This document shows, in pieces, positions 19,117 through 27,434 of a DNA stretch of 64,000 bases. Source of the DNA: Chelativorans sp. J32 (lineage in GTDB: Bacteria; Pseudomonadota; Alphaproteobacteria; Rhizobiales; Rhizobiaceae); contig NZ_JAEQ01000015.1 of the NCBI RefSeq assembly GCF_000518985.1, positions 57,656 to 121,655 of the forward strand. The letters run 5' to 3'. Position 1 is the first letter of the stretch, and the number at the start of each line of letters is the position of its first letter. The notes below the pieces were generated by a model. The model saw only the letters and a list, made by a program, of their open reading frames with translations, did not search any database and had not been told where the DNA came from. The translations under genes and the position numbers were made by a program.

Positions 19117-19917
19117 TTATGCTTCGCTGCCCTGCTCGGCTTCCGCCGGAGCTTCGGCCGCAGCCGTCTCCATCGCGGGCTCGGACGGGGTCTCAGCGGA
19201 CTCACCGAGATCGATCCCCAACGCGCCCTGCTGCCGCTCAATGCCGTCGATCGCAGCTTTGGCGATCAGGTCGCAATAAAGGGCGATGGCGCGAGCAGCA
19301 TCGTCGTTGCCCGGGATGGGATAGTCGACAACATCCGGATCACAGTTGGAATCAATGACAGCGATAACCGGAATGCCCAGCCGACGGGCTTCCTGCACCG
19401 CGATCGCTTCCTTGTTCGTGTCGATGACGAACATCATGTCCGGCGTAGAGCCCATGTCACGAATGCCGCCCAGGGCGCGCTCCAGCTTGTCGCGCTCGCG
19501 CTCGAGGTTGAGGCGCTCCTTCTTGGTCAGGCGCAGATTCTCGCTTGCAAGCATCTCGTCAAGCCGACGCAGACGCTGGATCGAATTGGAGATGGTCTTC
19601 CAGTTCGTCAGCATGCCACCGAGCCAGCGGGAATTGACGTAGTACTGAGCAGACCGGCGTGCCGCATCGGCCACGATATCGGAAGCCTGACGCTTGGTGC
19701 CGACGAAAAGCAGCCGCCCGCCGCGTCCGACAGTGTCGGAAACGACTTTCAGTGCCTGGTGTAGGAGCGGCACGGTCTGGCTGAGGTCGATGACGTGGAT
19801 ATTGTTGCGGGCGCCGAAGATGTACGGAGCCATTTTCGGGTTCCAGCGGTGGGTCTGGTGACCGAAGTGAACACCAGCCTCAAGCAGCTGGCGCATGCTG
19901 AAATCAGGCAGAGCCAT
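19117..19917 (-). CDS. rpsB: 30S ribosomal protein S2
   Basis: 266 aa. It opens [20 protein letters not shown], and family blocks [33 protein letters not shown] and [20 protein letters not shown] are intact. The last 30 or so residues form an Ala/Glu-rich acidic tail ([20 protein letters not shown]) beyond the usual S2 end, common in rhizobia. It heads the translation/envelope cluster. The leader holds a short GGCGGC/GCCGCC hairpin at 19956-19970, possibly linked to S2 autoregulation. Confidence 0.98.
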   Translation of the reverse strand: MALPDFSMRQLLEAGVHFGHQTHRWNPKMAPYIFGARNNIHVIDLSQTVPLLHQALKVVSDTVGRGGRLLFVGTKRQASDIVADAARRSAQYYVNSRWLGGMLTNWKTISNSIQRLRRLDEMLASENLRLTKKERLNLERERDKLERALGGIRDMGSTPDMMFVIDTNKEAIAVQEARRLGIPVIAVIDSNCDPDVVDYPIPGNDDAARAIALYCDLIAKAAIDGIERQQGALGIDLGESAETPSEPAMETAAAEAPAEAEQGSEA

Positions 19918-20075
19918 TTTTCTTTTCCTTTCCGGTTGGCCTCCGCGGATCGTCAGGCGGCATCGCCGCCACCGGGGGCGTCTGCCGGATTTTTCCCGGA
20001 CAGAAACCTATGATCCGCGTGTGGAATGGCCGCGCATATAGATGCATATGCTCGCCAATGCAAGTCCAAGCCCCG

Positions 20076-20933
20076 TCAGTTCTTCTTTTCCGGCTCGCAG
20101 GATTCGGGCTCGAACACGGAAAGATCCACGAGCTTTGCCGTCATGGAATAGTCTGCATAACGGATGACCATGTCGCGCTGGAGGCCGCCCTCGTGCAGCT
20201 TGAAGCTCACATTGTAGTCGCTGGTCTCCTCGCCCTGCTCTTTTTCGTCCTCCCGACCGTTGAAATAGGCAGCCGTCACCGGACGGAACGTATCTTTGGC
20301 CAGCGCCCCCAGCGCCTTCTTCTCGGGATCGTCATTTTCGACCGGCTTCGGGTCGCCCACAACGACGGAAACCTGTATCGCCTTGTCGGTGAACTCCGTA
20401 CCGTCGAAGATCGCCGTCTCGTAGAAGCGCTGACCGGCGTTCGCCTTTTCAAGAAGCTCGCGCAGTTGGGCGGTTGGGAACAGCGTGGCCGCGAACGTTT
20501 TCTCGACCTTCTCCGGCTGTTCATATCCTACGACGGTATTGCCGTCCTCCAGCTTGGCCGTACCCTCGACTTCGCTTTCGAGTTGCTCCTCCACGAAGGA
20601 TTTCGTCGTGAAGCGCAAGGTCTTGCTGTCGCTGGACTCGAAGCTCGTCACTTGCTGATCGACCAGATTTGGGCCGTCGGCCGTTTCAAAGCGCATGACA
20701 ATGCGCGACTTCAAGGTGTAGCCTTCGCATGCGGAACCGGAGAATTCGAAGACCCAACGGCCAGTGAGCCCGTCGATGTCCGAATCGTCGCTCGTCTCGA
20801 GGAGCGCCAGGTCATAGACAGCCCGATGCGGCATGAGCGTCTGAGCTGATGCGCCATGGACCACAGCCAGGCCCAAAAGCGTCGGAACAAAAAGGAGGAT
20901 GAGGCGCAACGGGCGCATTGGGATCTCCGTCAT
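20076..20933 (-). CDS. eipB: EipB-type cell envelope integrity protein (DUF1849)
   Basis: 285 aa; ATG at 20933, with a second ATG five codons later. An N-terminal signal peptide (about 1-31, ending G-A-S-A-Q) is followed by LMPHRAVYDLAL, LTGRWVFEFSGSACEGYTLK and VTSFESSDSKTLRFTTK, hallmarks of DUF1849. Two cysteines stand where a disulfide is known in Brucella EipB: one in SGSACEG and one near the C-terminus (PESCEPEK). The family is periplasmic and supports outer-membrane integrity. The function here is by family membership. It diverges from ridA. Confidence 0.85.
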   Translation of the reverse strand: MTEIPMRPLRLILLFVPTLLGLAVVHGASAQTLMPHRAVYDLALLETSDDSDIDGLTGRWVFEFSGSACEGYTLKSRIVMRFETADGPNLVDQQVTSFESSDSKTLRFTTKSFVEEQLESEVEGTAKLEDGNTVVGYEQPEKVEKTFAATLFPTAQLRELLEKANAGQRFYETAIFDGTEFTDKAIQVSVVVGDPKPVENDDPEKKALGALAKDTFRPVTAAYFNGREDEKEQGEETSDYNVSFKLHEGGLQRDMVIRYADYSMTAKLVDLSVFEPESCEPEKKN

Positions 20934-21026
20934 GGAACGGTTTCATCTCGGGCTTAACAGATACGGTGGCCCTCTGTCGTGACGAAAGATGGGCGATGTC
21001 GCAAGAGTGAGTAGCGAGGAAGCAAA

Positions 21027-21494
21027 ATGAGCGAAGCGATTGACAAAAGGCTCCTGGAACTGGGCGTCGAATTGCCAAATCCCGCGGCGCCGGCTGCCAA
21101 CTATGTTCCTTTCATACAGACCGGCAACCTTCTGTTCATTTCCGGCCAATTGCCGATCAAGGACGGCAAACTGATGGCAATGGGGCTTTTGGGCCGCGAA
21201 CTCGGCACGGAGGCCGGCAAGCTGGCGGCCAAATGGTGCGCGGTCAATGTGCTGGCCCAGGCGCAGGCCGCGCTGGGCGATCTGGAACGAGTGCAGCGGA
21301 TCGTCAAGCTCACCGTGTTTGTCGCTTCCACCCCGGATTTTGTCGAGCAGCACGTGGTCGCGAATGGAGCTTCGGATTTCCTTGCTGCGGCCCTGGGCGA
21401 ACGCGGCATTCATGCTCGCGCCGCCGTGGGGCTGGCCTGCCTCCCCCTCAATGCGCCGGTCGAGATCGAGGCTATTATTGAAGCGGCAAGATAA
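21027..21494 (+). CDS. RidA family protein (YjgF/YER057c/UK114)
   Basis: 155 aa. It belongs to the long RidA subgroup: NYVPFIQTGNLLFISGQLPI, AAKWCAVNVLAQAQAALGDL, RIVKLTVFVASTPDFVEQHV and ARAAVGLACLPLNAPVEIEA. Members deaminate reactive enamine/imine intermediates, or act in related detoxification; the exact substrate is not readable here. It is the first gene of a plus-strand run with the GDPD gene 11 bp downstream. Confidence 0.9.
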   Translation: MSEAIDKRLLELGVELPNPAAPAANYVPFIQTGNLLFISGQLPIKDGKLMAMGLLGRELGTEAGKLAAKWCAVNVLAQAQAALGDLERVQRIVKLTVFVASTPDFVEQHVVANGASDFLAAALGERGIHARAAVGLACLPLNAPVEIEAIIEAAR

Positions 21495-21505
21495 GGTGAT
21501 CACAC

Positions 21506-22216
21506 ATGAACGATCTATCTTGGCTGACGGCGCGTCCGATCGCGCATCGCGGCTTCCACGACATGAACAAGGAGCGATGGGAAAACACGCTCGCCGCGTT
21601 CCGAGCCGCAGTCGAGCACGGTTACGCCATCGAATGCGATGTGCATGTGACGAGCGACGGCGTTCCCGTTGTCTTCCACGATGACGACCTGAGGCGGCTC
21701 ACGGGTTCAGAAGGCCAGGTCTGGCAGCGCACCGCCGCCGAGCTCTGCGCCCTTCAGGTGGGCAGGACGCGTGAACACGTTCCCACGCTGGCGGAAATGC
21801 TGAACCGGATCAACGGTTCGGTCCCGGTCGTCATTGAGCTCAAGGGCATTCCAGGCCATGACACCGGCCTCGTAGAGGGCGTACTCAAATGCCTGCGCAA
21901 CTATTCCGGCGAGGTGGCGCTGATGTCCTTCGACCATTGGATCGTCCGCGAGCTTGCCCGCAAGGCCGAAAATTTTCCGATCGGCCTTACGGCTGAAGGC
22001 GAATCCGACAGCGCGCTTGAAGCCCATTTTTCGATGCTCGGCCACAGGATCTCCTTCGTTTCCTACGCAGTGGCGCATCTGCCGAACCCGTTCATATCCT
22101 TCGTGCGCCAGCGCCTTGCAATGCCGGTGATCACCTGGACCGTGCGGAACCAGGCGGACATGGAAAAATCGTTCCGCTATGCGGACCAGATCACATTCGA
22201 AGGTTTCGCACCTTGA
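21506..22216 (+). CDS. Glycerophosphodiester phosphodiesterase family protein
   Basis: 236 aa. GDPD TIM-barrel: PIAHRGFHDMNKERWENTLA supplies the HRG and ENT motifs, and IECDVHVTSDGVPVVFHDDD supplies the metal-binding Glu/Asp and second His. VPVVIELKG continues the active site. It releases glycerol-3-phosphate from deacylated phospholipid head groups, or is a related phosphodiesterase. No signal peptide is seen, so it is probably cytoplasmic. Linked to RidA and FemAB-like genes. Confidence 0.93.
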   Translation: MNDLSWLTARPIAHRGFHDMNKERWENTLAAFRAAVEHGYAIECDVHVTSDGVPVVFHDDDLRRLTGSEGQVWQRTAAELCALQVGRTREHVPTLAEMLNRINGSVPVVIELKGIPGHDTGLVEGVLKCLRNYSGEVALMSFDHWIVRELARKAENFPIGLTAEGESDSALEAHFSMLGHRISFVSYAVAHLPNPFISFVRQRLAMPVITWTVRNQADMEKSFRYADQITFEGFAP

Positions 22217-22258
22217 GCATGATGAAAGTGCCGCCATCAGGACCTATGTTCTGACCCG

Positions 22259-23452
22259 ATGGAGATGCGACAGAACAGGGATGGCGGGGATACGGCTGCT
22301 CGTTTGACAGTCGCGACGAGCCTAGACGCGTTCACGCCCGAAGAATGGGCGGGTCTCAGAGGCGCGATGCGAAGCGATGGAGCCTATAACCCGTTTATTT
22401 CCTATGACTTCCTTTGGGCACTTGAAGAAAGTGGCTGTGCAACGCGCCGCACAGGCTGGCTTGGCCAGCATCTGCGGCTCGAGGCAAGCGACGGCGCGCT
22501 TCTGGGGGCCGTGCCGTGCTATCTGAAATCGCACAGCCAGGGCGAGTATGTCTTCGATTATGGCTGGGCCGATGCGCTGGAGCGCGCGGGCGGACGCTAT
22601 TACCCCAAGCTCCAAGTGTCGGTGCCCTTTACCCCGGTCACCGGCCCGCGCCTTCTCACCCACTCTGACGCGGAAGAAGCTCATGTCCACCGCGCATTGG
22701 CCGAAGGGCTGGTGACGCTGGCGAACCAGCTCGGCCTATCGTCCCTTCATGTCACCTTTGCACCGGAACAGGAAATCGGCGTGCTGCAGCGTGCAGGCTT
22801 CCTGACACGTACCGACCAACAGTTCCATTTCTTCAACAAAGGCTATGCGTGCTACGACGACTTCCTGGAGACACTCACGTCACGCAAGCGCAAAGCGCTG
22901 AAAAAGGAACGCCGCGCCGCTCTCGAGGCAGGCATAGAGCTGGAATGGCTCACGGGGTCCGATCTCACCGAGGCGGTGTGGGATGATTTCTTCGCGTTCT
23001 ATATGGATACCGGCAGCCGCAAATGGGGTCGGCCCTATCTCAACAGGCTCTTCTTTTCGCTCCTGGGCGAAAGGATGGCGGACGACATCCTGCTGGTGAT
23101 GGCCAAGCGCGCGGGTCGCTCCGTCGCCGGCGCAATTAATTTCATTGGCGGCGATGCCCTTTATGGCCGGAACTGGGGTGCCGTCGAGCATCATCCTTTC
23201 CTGCATTTCGAGGTCTGCTATCATCAGGCGATTGAATTTGCGATTGCAAACAAGATCAATCGGGTGGAGGCAGGAGCTCAAGGAGAACATAAGCTGGCTC
23301 GAGGCTATGTGCCCGTGACGACGCATTCCGCTCATTACATTGCGCATCCCGGGTTACGCCGCGCTGTGGCCGATTACCTTTCGGGCGAACGGCGGGAAGT
23401 CGAGGCCATAGGCGAATTTCTGGCCCAACATTCGCCGTATAAGAAAGGGTAA
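22259..23452 (+). CDS. FemAB-like GNAT-fold protein (DUF482/COG3146)
   Basis: 397 aa, ATG at 22259 (another ATG two codons later). The sequence matches the FemAB_like/DUF482 family: PEEWAGLRGAM, NPFISYDFLWALEESGCA, VPCYLKSHSQGEYVFDYGWA, KRKALKKERRAALEAGIELE, SRKWGRPYLNRLFFSLLGER and GRNWGAVEHHPFLHFEVCYH. The fold is that of aminoacyl- or acyl-transferases. The true substrate is unknown in Gram-negative bacteria, and the old name, peptidoglycan biosynthesis protein, is unproven. Confidence 0.85.
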   Translation: MEMRQNRDGGDTAARLTVATSLDAFTPEEWAGLRGAMRSDGAYNPFISYDFLWALEESGCATRRTGWLGQHLRLEASDGALLGAVPCYLKSHSQGEYVFDYGWADALERAGGRYYPKLQVSVPFTPVTGPRLLTHSDAEEAHVHRALAEGLVTLANQLGLSSLHVTFAPEQEIGVLQRAGFLTRTDQQFHFFNKGYACYDDFLETLTSRKRKALKKERRAALEAGIELEWLTGSDLTEAVWDDFFAFYMDTGSRKWGRPYLNRLFFSLLGERMADDILLVMAKRAGRSVAGAINFIGGDALYGRNWGAVEHHPFLHFEVCYHQAIEFAIANKINRVEAGAQGEHKLARGYVPVTTHSAHYIAHPGLRRAVADYLSGERREVEAIGEFLAQHSPYKKG

Positions 23453-23539
23453 GCCTGGATCACAAAGTCTGGCTTGACCGTGAAGCGGCCTCCTCCCAAA
23501 CATCGCGGGTGTTCACGAGATAAGAGCGAGTCGAGCATC

Positions 23540-23977
23540 ATGGCCTATGACAACAACAATCCCTTCGCGAAAATCCTGCGCGGAGAGTTGCCGGCCCACA
23601 AAATCTACGAGGACGCGGAGACCTTTGCCTTCATGGACATCATGCCGCGCGGCACGGGTCATTGTCTCGTTATTCCCAAACGGCCTTCCCGGAATTTGCT
23701 CGACGTCGATGCTGCCAGCCTGGCTGCAGTCATCAGCGCCGTGCAGAAGGTCGGTCGCGCGGCAGTGGCGGCCTTTGACGCCGACGGGCTCACCATCCAG
23801 CAATTCAACGAGTCGGCCGGCGGACAAGTCGTCTTCCATCTCCATTTTCACATTTTGCCCCGTTTCGAAGGTGTCGCTCTACGGCCGCACACCGGGGAAA
23901 TGGAAAAACCTGAAGTCCTGGCCGAAAACGCTCGCAAGATACGCGAGGCGTTGCAGGCCGCCGAAGCGGAACGCTGA
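23540..23977 (+). CDS. HIT family protein (histidine triad nucleotide-binding)
   Basis: 145 aa from the ATG at 23540 (MAYDNNNPFAKILRGELPAH); an upstream in-frame ATG at 23474 adds a non-conserved stretch. The histidine triad reads VVFHLHFHILPRF, with EDAETFAFMDIMPRGTGHCL before it. HIT enzymes hydrolyse or transfer nucleoside monophosphates (phosphoramidate hydrolases and similar). Two bases separate its stop from the GT25 start. Confidence 0.93.
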   Translation: MAYDNNNPFAKILRGELPAHKIYEDAETFAFMDIMPRGTGHCLVIPKRPSRNLLDVDAASLAAVISAVQKVGRAAVAAFDADGLTIQQFNESAGGQVVFHLHFHILPRFEGVALRPHTGEMEKPEVLAENARKIREALQAAEAER

Positions 23978-23979
23978 GC

Positions 23980-24711
23980 GTGGATATTCCCGTTCTGGTC
24001 ATCAATCTCGACCGTTCGAAGGACCGATGGGAGGGGCTGGTGGCCCGCGCAGCGGCGCTGGACATCTTTCCGGAGCGCGTGCCCGCGGTGGACGGAAACG
24101 CGGTCGAGCCTGAGCAGCGCAGGGAACTGCAGCTCCGCAAATTCCAGCTTTGGCATGGGCGGAGACCGATGGGCGGGGAGTATGGATGCTACATGAGCCA
24201 TATCCGCGCCCTCCAGCGTGTGGCGGAGGCTGACTGGCCCTATGCGGTCATATTGGAGGATGACGCGGATTTCGTGCCGGATTTCGTCCCCCGTATCGAA
24301 GCGCTGACGCGCCTCGCCCAGGTCCCAGACATCGTGAAGCTTTACAATCACAGGACCAAGGGTTTCATCGCCAAAGCGCAAACGGAAGCGGGCGATACCG
24401 TTGGCTGTTGCGTCCATGGCCCGATGGGCTCCGCCATGGGATATCTTATTTCCAGCTCGGCCGCCCGAAAGTTGCACCAGGCCCTGCTGCCGTTTTACCT
24501 GCCCTATGACATCGCTCTGGAGCGTGGCTGGGCAAACGGACTGTCGGTCATGACGACGAAGGATCCGCTCCTCAGGCCTGCGAAGTCGGGTTCGACGATC
24601 TCGCCGGCTGGTTACCGGAAAACCAAGTTCCCATTCTATATGCGCATCCCAACTGCGCTATTCCGGGGGCTGGATTATCTGCGCCGGACCAATTATGCCA
24701 TCCGGAGCTGA
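23980..24711 (+). CDS. Glycosyltransferase family 25 (LPS biosynthesis)
   Basis: 243 aa, GTG start directly after the HIT gene. GT25 landmarks: IPVLVINLDRSKDRWEGL at the N-terminus, GGEYGCYMSHIRALQRVAEA, and YAVILEDDADFVPDF with the acidic EDDAD cluster for metal/nucleotide-sugar binding. PMGSAMGYLISSSAARKLHQ follows. It probably adds a sugar to lipopolysaccharide; the adjacent convergent O-antigen ligase gene supports this. Confidence 0.88.
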   Translation: MDIPVLVINLDRSKDRWEGLVARAAALDIFPERVPAVDGNAVEPEQRRELQLRKFQLWHGRRPMGGEYGCYMSHIRALQRVAEADWPYAVILEDDADFVPDFVPRIEALTRLAQVPDIVKLYNHRTKGFIAKAQTEAGDTVGCCVHGPMGSAMGYLISSSAARKLHQALLPFYLPYDIALERGWANGLSVMTTKDPLLRPAKSGSTISPAGYRKTKFPFYMRIPTALFRGLDYLRRTNYAIRS

Positions 24712-24720
24712 ATACGCCTC

Positions 24721-26037
24721 CTAGATCCACGTTGTTACTTTTACAGTGTTTCTGCTCTGCCTCTTGTAATAACAGTAGAATCCGAAGGCCGCGGCGAACC
24801 ACATGTAAGATTCGCCAATGGCAAGCCGAATGTTCGAATTGCTGAAAACCGTGATGCAGAAGAATACCAGAACCGCCATATAGGCCTGAAAGGCGGCAGG
24901 ATCGATGACCTGCTCTCGGCTTGCCTTCCAAACCTGGCGAGCCGCCCAGGAAAAGAGCAGCGCATAAAAGATCAACCCAGCCGCCCCGTAGCGAACCGCA
25001 ATCTCAAGATAGCCATTGTGGATGAGGTTGTACTCGGCAGCCGGATAGGCGCGCGTCTGCCATTCATGCATCCATGTCACCCCATGGCCAAAAAGCGGGT
25101 CCTTCATCCAGATGAGGATCGCACTTGCCCAGAGCATCAGGCGTTCGCGGAAACTGGCGGGCGCTGAATTGTCATGGATGGCGTTGTCCATGCTCTGGAT
25201 CACGCCTCGGCCCGTGAAGATGTCCGAAAGGAGCGCGGCACTGGCGTGTGCGGTATCGTCCGCCACAGCCATGATCCCATCCCACGCCATCGTGACGGAA
25301 ATGGCGGCCATGAGGAAAATCACTCCCGCCAGCACCGCGAAACGCCGCCCGAGACCTTGCAATCCGGCCATCAAGATAAGTTGAAACGGTAGCGCGATGG
25401 CCAGTGCCAACCAGACACCTTTCGACTGAAGGGTGTAGATATTGATGAAGCAGATCAAAACCGTAGCCAGCGAAACGGCGAAGAAACCGGTACGCAGACC
25501 GCGCGACATGACATTGCCGCGCAGGAGATAATTTGCAAAAGGCACCGCGCACAGGATGATGATGCCCTGCGCGATTGCGGCGTGAATGGGGTTGTTGTGC
25601 AGAAGCGTTTCCGCCCTGTGCCCCTCCAGAAGGGCTGGAATATCGATCGAGAATACCGCCACGAGAAAGCTGATCAGAATGAATCCGCAGACGGCGATGA
25701 GTGGTCTGCGGATAGCAAGAAAAAGGGCATAACCGGAAAGCGGATAGAGGAGTGGGAAGAGGTAAATTCCTTCGGAAGAGCCAATACCCAGCTCCGCATG
25801 GGAAAGATAGCTGTAAGCAAATCTCGCTCCGACGTACAAACTCCAACCGATGCAGAGAAGCCCCATATACCCGATCAATACTTTCGTCCGGGAGGGAAAA
25901 TCACGGTAGAAGTAATATACCGCAGTGGGAAGCAACGTTCCTACGGCGACATATCTGTAAGCATCCGATTCGAACCAAATGGCTGAAATGAAGATCAGGA
26001 CGACAACGCAGGCAGGAAGCTCTTTGGCTAGACGCAT
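24721..26037 (-). CDS. O-antigen ligase/polymerase family membrane protein
   Basis: 438 aa from the ATG at 26037. About ten hydrophobic helices and a large loop between about residues 250 and 350. Motif region FGHGVTWMHEWQTRAYPAAE, then YNLIHNGYLEIAVRYGAAGL, matches the Wzy_C (O-antigen ligase) domain, where a conserved H-N dipeptide and nearby Arg are functional. It joins or polymerises O-chains on the periplasmic face of the inner membrane. WaaL and Wzy roles cannot be separated from sequence. It converges on GT25 with a 9-bp gap. Confidence 0.85.
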   Translation of the reverse strand: MRLAKELPACVVVLIFISAIWFESDAYRYVAVGTLLPTAVYYFYRDFPSRTKVLIGYMGLLCIGWSLYVGARFAYSYLSHAELGIGSSEGIYLFPLLYPLSGYALFLAIRRPLIAVCGFILISFLVAVFSIDIPALLEGHRAETLLHNNPIHAAIAQGIIILCAVPFANYLLRGNVMSRGLRTGFFAVSLATVLICFINIYTLQSKGVWLALAIALPFQLILMAGLQGLGRRFAVLAGVIFLMAAISVTMAWDGIMAVADDTAHASAALLSDIFTGRGVIQSMDNAIHDNSAPASFRERLMLWASAILIWMKDPLFGHGVTWMHEWQTRAYPAAEYNLIHNGYLEIAVRYGAAGLIFYALLFSWAARQVWKASREQVIDPAAFQAYMAVLVFFCITVFSNSNIRLAIGESYMWFAAAFGFYCYYKRQSRNTVKVTTWI

Positions 26038-26177
26038 CGAGGTCTGGCTATCGCGTTGATTGCAATGCAAAGATATTGTCTCCGATCAATGGCGGCGAAG
26101 AAACAAGCCTAAAATTGGAAAGATAGATGCTGTTCCAACCAAATTTTTCCAGGGGGCGGAAAGGGTTCGCGTCGATA

Positions 26178-26534
26178 TCACAGTGCGCCTCGCCACAACA
26201 GGACCAGACAGAGCACCAATTCACCAATGGCTGTTCCAACCACAACTTTTTTCCCTGATACGAGATAAGCCAGGAAACCCAGCCCGGCTGCGCCTATTCG
26301 CAGCGCCATAGGCGTCGAGGCGAGCTCTCCGCTGGGAAAAACGATCAGGTTCGCGATCACAGCCGCCACGAGTCCTGTGGCGATGCATCGCACGAGGACA
26401 AGGAGCTGGGATTGCTCCGACAGCCTTTCACCGAGATAGACACCGAGAAAACGCCAGAAGTCAGTCGCAACCCAGCCGCCGAGCAGGATGAAGAGATAAG
26501 GCCACCACCAGTCCGCGTAAGCCGTGAATGTCAC
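26178..26534 (-). CDS. azlD: AzlD family small subunit of amino-acid exporter
   Basis: 118 aa, GTG start at 26534 overlapping the azlC stop (GTGA). Four hydrophobic segments: WWWPYLFILLGGWVATDFWR, VLVRCIATGLVAAVIANLIV, IGAAGLGFLAYLV and VVVGTAIGELVLCLVLLW. AzlD works with AzlC in export of branched-chain amino acids or analogues; the substrate here is not known. A longer reading frame extends upstream inside azlC in another phase and is a shadow. Confidence 0.85.
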   Translation of the reverse strand: MTFTAYADWWWPYLFILLGGWVATDFWRFLGVYLGERLSEQSQLLVLVRCIATGLVAAVIANLIVFPSGELASTPMALRIGAAGLGFLAYLVSGKKVVVGTAIGELVLCLVLLWRGAL

Positions 26535-27274
26535 GCGGCTTGCCTCCGTTGGGCAAGGATGTGGATGCCGAAGGCTGCGCCGCCTGCGACCAGACCCGTT
26601 GCAAGAAGATCGAAGCCGGGCGTCAACAGGTGGAAAACAGGTCCAAGAAGGAGACCGAAAACCATCGCGAGCTGCCCGGCCTTTTCCCGTGCCGACCCCC
26701 AGAGAGACGTCACGAAATAGAGCGGAGTGAGGAAGAAGAGCGCAGCGGACAATGCGGGCGGAAGCTGGGCCGCGATCAGATACACGACGGCGACCACGCC
26801 CATATTGAAAAGCACGAGCGTGGATCCGAGCCCCCCATAATAGGTGGTGCGCATGGGCCGCGGCACGTGCTTGAGCCTGTCCATCGCAAGCACCCAGGAG
26901 GTGACAGCGACGAAATGGGAAAGCAGGTAAAGCACCCATTTGCGGGTGGCAGGCGTCCGCATTTCGGGCGTAAGGGCGACGACCATGGGCCCGAGCCTCA
27001 CCGATGAGAGTGCGACAGCGAACGCTGCAGCCGGAAGGCTCGCTCCCGTCATGATCGCTCCGACGAGCACGACCTTTCCGGGAAGCGCCCAGACCATGCC
27101 GGTCATGAAGACGGTTTGAGCAAGTGTTAGACCCGCATCACGAGCAAGTCCCGCGAAGCCCACGAAGGCGCTGGCAAGGATGAGGCCGGGAACCGAGAAC
27201 GCAGCGCGGACGCCATGCGCGAACCAGATGCCATGCGCGTAGGGCGTTTTCAGTTCGGAATTCGGCTCATTCAT
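26531..27274 (-). CDS. azlC: AzlC family branched-chain amino acid exporter subunit
   Basis: 247 aa from the ATG at 27274 (MNEPNSELKTPYAHGIWFAH); an ATG at 27286 is an alternative. AzlC features: AAFSVPGLILASAFVGFAGL, MTGMVWALPGKVVLVGAIMT, AFAVALSSVRLGPMVVALTP and several further membrane helices. It forms a two-gene unit with azlD. Upstream, a bidirectional terminator separates it from clpA. Confidence 0.87.
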   Translation of the reverse strand: MNEPNSELKTPYAHGIWFAHGVRAAFSVPGLILASAFVGFAGLARDAGLTLAQTVFMTGMVWALPGKVVLVGAIMTGASLPAAAFAVALSSVRLGPMVVALTPEMRTPATRKWVLYLLSHFVAVTSWVLAMDRLKHVPRPMRTTYYGGLGSTLVLFNMGVVAVVYLIAAQLPPALSAALFFLTPLYFVTSLWGSAREKAGQLAMVFGLLLGPVFHLLTPGFDLLATGLVAGGAAFGIHILAQRRQAA

Positions 27275-27386
27275 CAGGTGCCGCATAGCACAGGCGCGCC
27301 GGCCGCGCGATATGTTGACCGCCGTTTGAAACGGGATTGTGGCCTGCCAGCACCAATCCATGCGGGACCGAGAGCCTCAAATAAGA

Positions 27387-27416
27387 AAAGGCGCGGACCT
27401 CTCGATCCGCGCCTTT
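27387..27416. terminator. Bidirectional rho-independent terminator after clpA
   Basis: AAAGGCGCGGA (27387-27397), 8-nt loop, TCCGCGCCTTT (27406-27416). The stem has A-run and T-run flanks on both sides, so it can stop transcription leaving clpSA on the minus strand 19 bp after the clpA stop. Confidence 0.85.
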
Positions 27417-27434
27417 GAATTGCCCTGAACCCGA